Assembly (NCBI GenBank): GCA_028274925.1
Contig: JAQCNR010000059.1
Coordinates: forward strand, 1-5,001
Source of the DNA: Halovenus sp.
GTDB lineage: Archaea; Halobacteriota; Halobacteria; Halobacteriales; Haloarculaceae
Direction of reading: 5' to 3'
Length of the DNA: 5,001 bases
In this document: positions 1 to 4,075 of the stretch, one piece after another
How the letters are laid out: every line of letters begins with the position of its first letter
Numbering within the stretch: position 1 is the stretch's first letter
Translations under genes and position numbers: made by a program
The notes under the pieces: model-generated
Told to the model about the DNA's origin: nothing
Seen by the model: the letters and a program-made list of their open reading frames with translations, nothing else
Databases searched by the model: none

Positions 1-66
1 AGCAGAAAGAGACGTGACACTGACCGACACAGAGGGCCGCGAGGAGCGGGACGAATGTCCTGCGAC

Positions 67-124
67 GAGCGGCCCGGACACACCGGACGCTAGAGTTCCT
101 GCGAGCGACCGAAGGGAGCGAGCA
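67..124 (+). repeat. Direct repeat copy 1, left of the first TA module
   Basis: Near-copy of 1035-1091. The first 22 bases differ at one position, the next 11 diverge, then TGCGAGCG and GGGAGCGAGCA are shared. Copies 1 and 2 bracket the intact module at 205-1020. Sequences of the GCGAGCG...GGGAGCGAGC kind are, in my recollection, frequent between haloarchaeal genes, so this may be a dispersed repeat rather than the scar of one event. Confidence 0.7.
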
Positions 125-169
125 CCCTGTCTCGACTGGCAGGCGAGAAACCGTACGGATGTTCCTCCG

Positions 170-199
170 ACAGTATCAATAGTCTCTCGGTCCTACTGT
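170..199 (+). promoter_or_regulatory. Putative promoter/operator of the first TA module
   Basis: A TATA-like stretch, GTATCAATAG (173-182), lies about 25-30 bases upstream of the ATG at 205, the spacing expected for leaderless transcription in haloarchaea. It is enclosed by the inverted arms ACAGTA (170-175) and TACTGT (194-199) with 18 bases between. Such symmetry over the promoter would fit autorepression by a DNA-binding antitoxin. The pattern is short and could be chance. Confidence 0.35.
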
Positions 200-204
200 T
201 GGGT

Positions 205-501
205 ATGACGGAGCTGGCCGAGGACATCGAAACCATCGCTGCAGTCGGTGGGTACGAGGACGCGGACGCAGTCGTTGACGAGGCAGTGCGGGAGTTGCTC
301 CGGCGGCGGCCACAGCTCCGGCTCTCGCTGGCCATCGAGAAGTACCGTCAGGGCGCGGTGAGCCTGAACCGTGGTGCCGAACTCGCAGGTGTCTCGACCG
401 AGCGATTCAAGAACGAACTCGCCGAGCGTGGCGTCCCCCGCGAGGCGGGTGTTCTCGACGCCGACGAACGTGCCGAACGACTGGAGGAGTTCTCCGGGTG
501 A
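205..501 (+). CDS. UPF0175-family antitoxin of a VapBC-like module
   Basis: 98-residue protein that I read as the antitoxin of the PIN toxin starting 9 bases downstream. Residues about 40-77 carry the UPF0175 pattern: an S-L-A-I-E-K-Y-R-x-G motif (41-50), then A-V-S-L-N-R-G-A-E-L-A-G-V-S (51-64), a helix-turn-helix-like segment, and a conserved F-K-N-E-L-A-E-R-G. The N-terminal ~35 residues (GGYEDADAVVDEAVRELL, 15-32) resemble a ribbon-helix-helix segment. Known of the family: UPF0175 proteins are commonly encoded just before PIN-domain proteins. Inference: it binds its own promoter and neutralises the downstream RNase. The ATG at 205 is preferred over TTG at 199 because of the start codon and the TATA-like spacing. 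The acidic C-terminus (85-98) is probably the toxin-binding tail. Confidence 0.85.
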   Translation: MTELAEDIETIAAVGGYEDADAVVDEAVRELLRRRPQLRLSLAIEKYRQGAVSLNRGAELAGVSTERFKNELAERGVPREAGVLDADERAERLEEFSG

Positions 502-510
502 GCACCGCGG

Positions 511-1020
511 ATGACCATCGTCGATAACAATATCCTGAGCGCGCTAGCGAAAGTCGAGCGATTGGACCTGCTTCCTGCGGTCTTCGACTCTGTCGGCACA
601 CCCCCGTCGGTCGTAGACGAACTCGACCGAGCCAAAGCTGCGGGCTACGGGTTCGTGAATCGAATCGACGCGGTCACGGCCCACAATGGCGGCTGGCTGA
701 CGGTTGTTTCACCGGCGGGTGAGGAACTCGAACTGGCCGAGGATATCCGCGACCACGCGCTCTCGATCACCGACGCGCGATGTCTGGCGGTTGCCGCCAC
801 CCGTGACCGGCGGCTGGTGACTGACGATGCGCACGTCGGAACAGTCGGCCGCCAGCACGACATCGAGGTCTGGGATCTGGTACTCCTCCTCCAGGCCGCG
901 ATACGCCGGGGGGTCATCACCTCACGTGCGGAACTCTCGACGCTCGTCGACGACCTGCAGGCGCGGGACAACTACCGGTTCTCGACCGCCGACGAACAGG
1001 CACTGTTCGAAACCTTCTGA
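511..1020 (+). CDS. vapC: PIN-domain ribonuclease toxin (VapC-like, DUF3368 type)
   Basis: 169-residue PIN-domain protein, the likely RNase toxin of the pair with the UPF0175 protein. The usual acidic metal-binding residues are visible: D5 in MTIVDNNILS, E37 in SVVDELDRA, D88 in SITDARCLAVA and D105/D106 in RLVTDDAHVG. The late pattern 'ITDARCLAVA...LVTDDAHVG' and the long helical tail (about 120-150) resemble the DUF3368/COG2405 branch, which typically pairs with UPF0175 antitoxins. The length is slightly above the ~130-150 of ordinary VapC because of that tail. Known of the family: Mg-dependent endoribonucleases, many cutting tRNA or rRNA; the target here cannot be read from sequence. The gene is 9 bases from the antitoxin and is the only intact toxin of three in the window. 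Confidence 0.85.
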   Translation: MTIVDNNILSALAKVERLDLLPAVFDSVGTPPSVVDELDRAKAAGYGFVNRIDAVTAHNGGWLTVVSPAGEELELAEDIRDHALSITDARCLAVAATRDRRLVTDDAHVGTVGRQHDIEVWDLVLLLQAAIRRGVITSRAELSTLVDDLQARDNYRFSTADEQALFETF

Positions 1021-1034
1021 TCTGCCCGTCACCA

Positions 1035-1091
1035 GAGCGACCCGGACACACCGGACACCCGCGTCACTGCGAGCGCTGACGGGAGCGAGCA
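1035..1091 (+). repeat. Direct repeat copy 2, right of the first TA module
   Basis: Partner of the repeat at 67-124 and in the same orientation. It begins 15 bases after the first toxin's stop codon. The shared blocks are GAGC-x-ACCCGGACACACCGGAC-like at the start (one mismatch in 22) and TGCGAGCG plus GGGAGCGAGC at the end. The bracketed unit, repeat to repeat, is about 970 bases. Confidence 0.7.
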
Positions 1092-1103
1092 AACCCACCA
1101 GCA

Positions 1104-1134
1104 CAGTTTTTTGTCTCGGCGGGGAAGAAAGCAT
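1104..1134 (+). promoter_or_regulatory. T-run and presumed promoter before the second TA module
   Basis: A run of six T (1107-1112) lies after the first module and about 25 bases before the ATG at 1135. It could be the archaeal poly-T termination signal of the first module, the AT-rich promoter element of the second, or both. A purine stretch, GGGGAAGAAAG (about 1121-1131), precedes the start codon but is not a clear Shine-Dalgarno match. Confidence 0.25.
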
Positions 1135-1332
1135 ATGAGCGACACAGACAACGTGGGGGAACCCGGCCGTCGCGTCATAGAGAAGTCCCGTCAGTCTCTC
1201 CTACTGGAGCGGATGGAAGCACTTGTAGACGACGCCGGGCAGCCGTCCGAGATGAAGGAACTCCGGAGAGGGACCGGAGATGGAACCTCAATGACGGAGA
1301 GCGTTCTCGAAGAGCGCGAGGAGCGACTCTGA
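1135..1332 (+). CDS. Small VapB-like antitoxin, toxin partner degraded
   Basis: 65-residue, charged, probably mostly helical protein. I do not recognise a named family. The reasons to call it an antitoxin are its size, its acidic Arg/Glu-rich C-terminus (SVLEEREERL), and its stop codon overlapping by one base the ATG of a PIN-toxin remnant (TGATG at 1330-1334), typical translational coupling in TA pairs. Residues about 12-32 (RRVIEKSRQSLLLERMEAL) look like one amphipathic helix. ATG 1135 is chosen over TTG 1111. Since the coupled toxin is destroyed, this is probably an orphan antitoxin, kept either passively or because it still restrains a related toxin elsewhere. That last point is speculation. 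Confidence 0.65.
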   Translation: MSDTDNVGEPGRRVIEKSRQSLLLERMEALVDDAGQPSEMKELRRGTGDGTSMTESVLEEREERL

Positions 1333-1542
1333 TGGGATATTTCGACACCTCAGCGCTGGTCAAACGCTACTACGAGGAGGGGGAACAGCAGTCGTCGACT
1401 CGCTGGTCGAACGGGATGACGAGACCGTCGTAATCACGTCGCTGGCTGTCGAGGAGTTGCAGTTCGTCTGTTCGGACCGCGAACTGGCAACAGCCGCCGA
1501 GGGGGGCTGGCCACCATCTGTCCGGGGCTGACCGAGGTATGA
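1332..1542 (+). pseudogene. vapC: Degraded PIN-domain toxin (VapC remnant)
   Basis: The start is a typical PIN N-terminus, MGYFDTSALVKRYYEEG, with the first catalytic Asp at residue 5. The frame is lost in a G run (1379-1383) and hits TAA at 1431-1433. The coding sense continues in another frame from 1382 (TAVVDSLVERDD, then VVITSLAVEEL with the expected Glu), jumps directly to the PIN C-terminal motif FVCSDRELATAAE, and is lost again in a second G run (1501-1506). The last frame reads GLATICPGLTEV and stops at 1540-1542. Adding one G to each run gives a continuous 70-codon reading. Intact relatives are about 130-150 residues, so some 60-80 residues, including the third acidic site, are missing between VEEL and QFVC. 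It is dead as a toxin even if the two frameshifts were sequencing errors. Confidence 0.8.
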
Positions 1543-1673
1543 GCCACCTCGCAATCCGCGCCGACGGCGGCCCTGCGATTGGCTACGGTCACCTTGTCCG
1601 CTCTGGCGCGCTGGCCGAGGAGCTGTGCGCGATGCCATCCGACACGGCGACGAGCACGGACTGGCCGAATTGA
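1539..1673 (+). pseudogene. 5' fragment of a pseG-like gene
   Basis: The ATG at 1539 overlaps the terminal TGA of the toxin remnant (ATGA). The first 29 codons match the start of the intact PseG-like gene at 4233: 27 aligned codons differ by one amino acid, including the R-A-D-G-G, I-G-Y-G-H (catalytic His) and LVRSGALAEEL segments. By eye there are 10 mismatches in 81 aligned bases. After the Leu codon at 1623-1625 similarity ends and the frame runs into 15 unrelated codons to TGA at 1671-1673. About 90% of the gene is absent, so no enzyme can result. Confidence 0.8.
1552..1588 (+). repeat. 37-base exact repeat, copy within the pseG fragment
   Basis: Identical to 4243-4279 in the intact pseG-like gene, same orientation, 2.7 kb apart. 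The wider homologous block is 1545-1625 versus 4236-4316. The differences are nearly all synonymous and concentrated 3' of this exact block. Confidence 0.85.
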
Positions 1674-1702
1674 ACGCATATGTCAATCAGAAGAAAACCT
1701 GA
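1625..1702 (+). pseudogene. Orphan C-terminal coding tail of unknown gene
   Basis: In frame 2, from where the pseG similarity ends, the sequence reads VRDAIRHGDEHGLAEL then NAYVNQKKT and stops (TGA 1700-1702). Composition and helix-like character resemble the C-terminal end of a real protein, but I cannot assign it. It may be the other side of a deletion junction whose left side is the pseG fragment. Confidence that this was ever coding is low. Confidence 0.3.
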
Positions 1703-1781
1703 TACTGATGGATAAAACTACGTGAATTGTCGTCTGTCAGTGTCAGAGAGGAGAACGGCCGGCCTCGAACGACTGGCAAAA

Positions 1782-1815
1782 GATACAAGATTGTACATGA
1801 GATAGTAATACTATA
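1782..1815 (+). promoter_or_regulatory. Promoter and putative operator of the AbrB-type antitoxin gene
   Basis: A TATA-like GATACAAG (1782-1789) lies about 28 bases before the ATG at 1816. Directly before the start codon is the inverted repeat ATAGT-AAT-ACTAT (1802-1814). A symmetric AT-rich site over the transcription start is a plausible autoregulatory operator for a swapped-hairpin AbrB/MazE-type dimer. Base composition here (about 1780-1816) is clearly more AT-rich than the flanking genes. Confidence 0.45.
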
Positions 1816-2085
1816 ATGAGTACAACCGACGAAGGCAAAGTAATCAACCTGAGTCAGAAAGGGCAGGCCACAATCCCGAAAGAGCTTCGAGAGAAGCACG
1901 GAATCGAACCAGGCAGCAGAGTTCGCATTCGAGAGAACGACAGGGGACAAATCGTGGTCGAACCGCTCGCAAGTCTGCAGGAGTTCCGCGGCACCGCAAC
2001 CACCTCGGAGCGCGGGACGGCCATACTTCGTGAAGAGCGTGAAAGTGACCAGGAACGGAGTCAGAGACTCGAACGAGACGACTGA
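1816..2085 (+). CDS. vapB: AbrB/SpoVT-type antitoxin (VapB)
   Basis: 89-residue protein with an N-terminal SpoVT-AbrB swapped-hairpin DNA-binding domain at about residues 8-51. The signature is V-I-N-L-S-Q-K-G-Q-A-T-I-P-K-E-L-R (9-25), followed by HGIEPGSRVRIREND and GQIVVEPL. The remaining ~38 residues (LASLQEFRGTATT, then a run of Arg/Glu/Asp) are the charged tail that in this type of antitoxin wraps the toxin. The stop codon overlaps the ATG of the PIN toxin by one base (TGATG, 2083-2087). Known of the family: the antitoxin represses its own operon and inhibits a VapC RNase. Here the toxin is split by a transposon, so the antitoxin is presently without its cis partner. Confidence 0.9.
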   Translation: MSTTDEGKVINLSQKGQATIPKELREKHGIEPGSRVRIRENDRGQIVVEPLASLQEFRGTATTSERGTAILREERESDQERSQRLERDD

Positions 2086-2129
2086 TGGAGCACATCGTAT
2101 TCGACGCAGAACCGCTGATTGCGCATTAC
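2085..2129 (+). pseudogene. vapC: VapC PIN toxin, 5' part, split by the transposon
   Basis: The first 15 codons, MEHIVFDAEPLIAHY, are the N-terminal strand of a PIN domain with the first catalytic Asp at residue 7. The element follows at once after TTAC (2126-2129). Read through into the element, the frame adds 10 residues and stops at TAG 2160-2162, giving an inert 25-residue peptide. Joined to 3719-4075 it gives one continuous 133-codon reading of normal VapC length. Confidence 0.9.
2126..2129 (+). promoter_or_regulatory. Target motif TTAC (left cleavage site / TAM)
   Basis: The four bases immediately left of the element. IS608 inserts 3' of TTAC without target duplication, and in this family the same motif serves as the target-adjacent motif recognised by TnpB. 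The choice of this position also gives an in-frame rejoining of vapC. Confidence 0.75.
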
Positions 2130-2144
2130 AGCGCAAGCAAGGCG

Positions 2145-2169
2145 AAAGCCCACCGGCTTTAGCCGTGGG
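2145..2169 (+). repeat. Left-end guide tetramer and hairpin of the element
   Basis: AAAG (2145-2148) is followed by the stem CCCAC-C-GGCT / AGCCGTGGG (2149-2158 with 2161-2169), with one extrahelical C in the 5' arm and a small loop around TTTA. An imperfect hairpin with an unpaired base near the middle is the structure TnpA binds in IS608-type elements. Confidence 0.85.
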
Positions 2170-2201
2170 ATGAAGCCGACCTGATATGCCACTCACCATA
2201 T

Positions 2202-2221
2202 GATTACACTTCTATGTAATC
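2202..2221 (+). repeat. Inverted repeat upstream of tnpB
   Basis: GATTACA (2202-2208) and TGTAATC (2215-2221) are perfect 7-base arms around a 6-base spacer. It lies between the left-end hairpin and tnpB and does not belong to the terminal hairpin. It could be an operator controlling tnpB or an RNA stem; sequence alone does not decide. Confidence 0.6.
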
Positions 2222-2225
2222 CCAA

Positions 2226-2257
2226 CGTTTACTATTTCTTCGTACGATAGGTGAACT
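2226..2257 (+). promoter_or_regulatory. Presumed promoter of tnpB
   Basis: An AT-rich stretch, GTTTACTATTTC (2227-2238), lies about 20-30 bases before the GTG start at 2258, consistent with a TATA box of a leaderless transcript. There is no convincing Shine-Dalgarno sequence, and a stop in the tnpB frame at 2252-2254 prevents an upstream start. Confidence 0.35.
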
Positions 2258-3658
2258 GTGAGCGACCAGCCACAGCGAACGAACACATACACTGCCGAAC
2301 CAGTTAACGACAGGTATCGACAGTGTTTGTTTGACTGGCTGGCCGCACACACCCCACTCTGGAACCAGTTCACCTACCGTCGCCGACAAGAATATTTTGC
2401 CGAGGATGGTGATGTCTGGGACGCCGAATATACCGACCTCTACGACGACTACGCACCCATCCTCGGCAAAGCCACCTGCCAGCAACTCGCCCGGAAAAAC
2501 AGCGAGGCGTGGCGCAGCCACTTCCGGCTTCTTGGGAAGTACCACGACGATACGGATCCGTCGGTCACGGAGAAACCGGAACCACCGGGATACTGGGGTA
2601 ATCGTGAGGACGGCTACGAGTTGCACGGCTTCGTCCGCAACGACCTCTATACCCTTGACTGGGGCGAAGGCAAAAGTACACTGGAGTTCGGCGTCGGTGA
2701 CGTACTCAAAGACCGCTACAACTTTGACCACAACGAGCGTGTCACGCTCGAAGTCCGGGGCAGCCCACAGTGGAACGGTGACGACAGCCGATTGGAACTC
2801 ATCTACGACGACCACGCTGATCGGCTTCGCGTCCAGCATCCTGTTCGCATTCAGCCAGGCAACCTCCAAGAACAGCGGCAGGATGCAGACACTCACACAC
2901 TCGATTCCGAGAACGCGAACAGATCAGCTGCGATTGACGTTGGTGCGAACAACACACTCGCGCTGGTCACAGATGATGGAGAGACGGCTGTCTATCACGC
3001 CAGACCCGAGTTTGAACAGTTTCAGCACATTTCGGAACGGATTGCTGACCTGCAGTCTCAGCTCCCCGACGACAAGTACACGAGTCCGCTAATACAGCGG
3101 CTGTACGACCGACGTGGGCGGCAACGCGACCATGCCAGAGATGCAGCAGTCAGACACGCCGCCGACTGGCTCCTTGCCCACACCGTCGACACAGTGTATG
3201 TTGGTGATTTGACCGGCGTGCTGGAGACACACTGGTCGGCGGCGGTAAACGAGAAAACGCACGCATTCTGGAGCCACCGCCAACTTGTGGAACGCATTCG
3301 ACTCACCTTCGAGGATCTCGGCATCAGCGTCGAGGAAGTGAGTGAGCAGGACACGAGTAGTGTGTGTCCGGCGTGTGGGAGCGAGAACGTGACACGGGAG
3401 AGTGATTCGTTCCGGTGTCACGACTGCGAACTTGAGGCACACAGCGACGTGGCAGGGGCGTGGAATCTGCTCCAAGAGGAAGTTGGGCCGATGGCTCGGC
3501 CTGCTGCCCTGTCTGCTGGCCGCGGCAGGGACGCACCCACGGATGGAGCGTACTGGCAGTGGAACGACCACGACTGGACACCCGCCGAATTTGGGGAACA
3601 GTCGTGGTCACCCAACCAACCCAGCCTCAGCGAACCCGCAAGTTCACAGCCGGGGTAA
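2258..3658 (+). CDS. tnpB: TnpB, RNA-guided nuclease of the IS element (variant RuvC-II site)
   Basis: 466 residues, GTG start; no Met codon follows in frame until residue 412, so GTG is the only sensible start. TnpB proteins are RuvC-fold nucleases that use an RNA from the element's right end to cut DNA next to a target-adjacent motif, favouring transposon retention. Order of parts: N-terminal helical/wedge region (about 1-220), RuvC-I with D227 in AAIDVGANNTLAL, a helical insertion rich in Arg (about 275-305), RuvC-II, the zinc finger C370-x2-C373...C387-x2-C390, and RuvC-III with D397 in AHSDVAGAWNLL. The RuvC-II motif, usually x-x-E-D-L, reads VYVGDLTGVLETHW: Gly316 occupies the expected Glu position and D317 follows. 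E323 lies 7 residues on and might substitute. I recall similar GDLT...LETHWS motifs in other haloarchaeal TnpBs, so this looks like a lineage trait rather than decay. The Pro/Trp-rich tail (410-466) overlaps the presumed guide-RNA region. Confidence 0.92.
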   Translation: MSDQPQRTNTYTAEPVNDRYRQCLFDWLAAHTPLWNQFTYRRRQEYFAEDGDVWDAEYTDLYDDYAPILGKATCQQLARKNSEAWRSHFRLLGKYHDDTDPSVTEKPEPPGYWGNREDGYELHGFVRNDLYTLDWGEGKSTLEFGVGDVLKDRYNFDHNERVTLEVRGSPQWNGDDSRLELIYDDHADRLRVQHPVRIQPGNLQEQRQDADTHTLDSENANRSAAIDVGANNTLALVTDDGETAVYHARPEFEQFQHISERIADLQSQLPDDKYTSPLIQRLYDRRGRQRDHARDAAVRHAADWLLAHTVDTVYVGDLTGVLETHWSAAVNEKTHAFWSHRQLVERIRLTFEDLGISVEEVSEQDTSSVCPACGSENVTRESDSFRCHDCELEAHSDVAGAWNLLQEEVGPMARPAALSAGRGRDAPTDGAYWQWNDHDWTPAEFGEQSWSPNQPSLSEPASSQPG

Positions 3659-3736
3659 TCAACTGGCTGGATTACCCACGGAGGAATCCCACGGCTTCAG
3701 CCGTGTGGAGGAAGTCAATGGGACGAATCTGGAAGC
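3590..3736 (+). ncRNA. Predicted right-end guide RNA (omega/reRNA) with vapC-derived guide
   Basis: TnpB elements produce an RNA from the 3' end of tnpB through the right end, whose 3' portion beyond the element is the guide. The scaffold end is expected at 3718 and the guide at about 3719-3736, beginning TGGGACGAATCTGGAAGC, which is vapC codons 16-21. The terminal hairpin is 3688-3708, and CCCACGG also occurs at 3675-3681, so an alternative pairing with its 3' arm is possible. The 5' boundary given is arbitrary. Overlapping sense RNAs of this sort are known from haloarchaeal tnpB genes. Confidence 0.55.
3684..3718 (+). repeat. Right-end guide tetramer, hairpin and TCAA cleavage site
   Basis: GAAT (3684-3687) precedes the stem CCCACGGCT / AGCCGTGTGG (3688-3696 with 3699-3708), with an extrahelical T at 3706. 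Ten bases later the element ends in TCAA (3715-3718). The stem sequence closely resembles that of the left end, in the same orientation, as expected for IS200/IS605 ends. Confidence 0.88.
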
Positions 3737-4075
3737 GATGCGGTCGAAGCGATCATCTCTCGGGTTGAGGATGGCGAATTGACCGGGATAGTCAATACGG
3801 TCACCTGTACCGAAGTGCGATACGTGTGTGCGCGTGATGACCCACAGACTGCGCAAGCCTACGTGACTCGCATCCGAGACTGGTGCGATGTCGTTCCCGC
3901 CGAAACAGTGTGGGAAACAGCTGCCGAGTACAAACGCGACTCCACGATTGCCCTCGGTGACGCGTTCACACTGGCCACAGCAGCGGCAAAGAACGCACCA
4001 GCCTACACGGGTGCTGACGGCGATTTTGACGGTGTCGATGTGACTGTGAAACGGTTCCGCGAGCAAGGCGTGTAA
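3719..4075 (+). pseudogene. vapC: VapC PIN toxin, 3' part, split by the transposon
   Basis: This resumes the vapC frame with WDESGSDAVEAI and runs 118 codons to TAA at 4073-4075. In rejoined numbering the remaining PIN residues are present: E47 in TCTEVRYVCAR, D96 in IALGDAFTLATAA and D115/D117 in TGADGDFDGV. Nothing in it is degraded, so the insertion is probably recent or selectively neutral to the rest of the reading frame. A TTG at 3779 could serve as an internal start, but the product would lack the first catalytic Asp and first strand, so I do not treat it as a gene of its own. Partner antitoxin: the AbrB-type protein upstream of the element. Confidence 0.9.

Larger units (their letters stand above)
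1..204. other. Left-edge region without a confident gene
   Basis: I see no gene I can support here. Frame 2 is open from the left edge to a stop at 206-208 and could be the C-terminal end of a gene that starts outside the window. Its first part is acidic and halophile-like, but from about base 67 on it runs through a sequence that recurs in the intergenic space at 1035, which argues against coding there. Frame 3 closes at once (TGA at 15-17) and could equally be the end of an upstream gene. The region also holds repeat copy 1 (67-124) and the presumed promoter of the first toxin-antitoxin module. Confidence 0.4.
2130..3718 (+). mobile_element. IS200/IS605-family element, tnpB only (IS1341-like), with IS608-type ends
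   Basis: The ends can be set to the base. The left flank is TTAC and the right end closes with TCAA (3715-3718), the left and right cleavage tetramers I know from IS608. Subterminal imperfect hairpins lie at 2149-2169 and 3688-3708. They are preceded by AAAG (2145-2148) and GAAT (3684-3687), the IS608 guide tetramers that pair with the cleavage sites, and lie 19 and 10 nt from the cuts. There is no target duplication, as expected for single-strand transposition. The element carries only tnpB and no Y1 transposase tnpA, so movement would need a TnpA from elsewhere. Length is 1589 bp. Insertion is in the same orientation as the disrupted vapC, and excision would restore that gene exactly. Confidence 0.92.

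Noticed and set aside
14..208. Short + strand frame starting GTG at 14
   Set aside because: It runs through an intergenic repeat and into the start of the antitoxin gene. At most its left part is the end of a gene beginning outside the window.
1687..2199. Minus-strand open frame of 170 codons
   Set aside because: It overlaps the AbrB antitoxin and crosses the insertion boundary of the element, so it cannot be an old gene; the composition is unlike neighbouring proteins.
2204..2896. Long open frame on the minus strand opposite tnpB (230 codons)
   Set aside because: It lies opposite the well-supported tnpB, is an uncharacteristic Val-rich shadow, and ends inside the element; high-GC sequence gives such shadows.
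3672..3675. Second TTAC motif near the right end as an alternative element boundary
   Set aside because: It lies inside the element before the right hairpin, and only 2126-2129 gives an in-frame vapC joint with correct hairpin spacing.
2130..3718. CRISPR-Cas12-type locus rather than transposon
   Set aside because: There is no repeat-spacer array anywhere in the window, and the element has IS200/IS605 ends.
3779..4075. Stand-alone 98-residue protein from a TTG start
   Set aside because: It is the 3' part of the interrupted vapC; the frame extends back to the element boundary and lacks the first PIN Asp without the 5' part.
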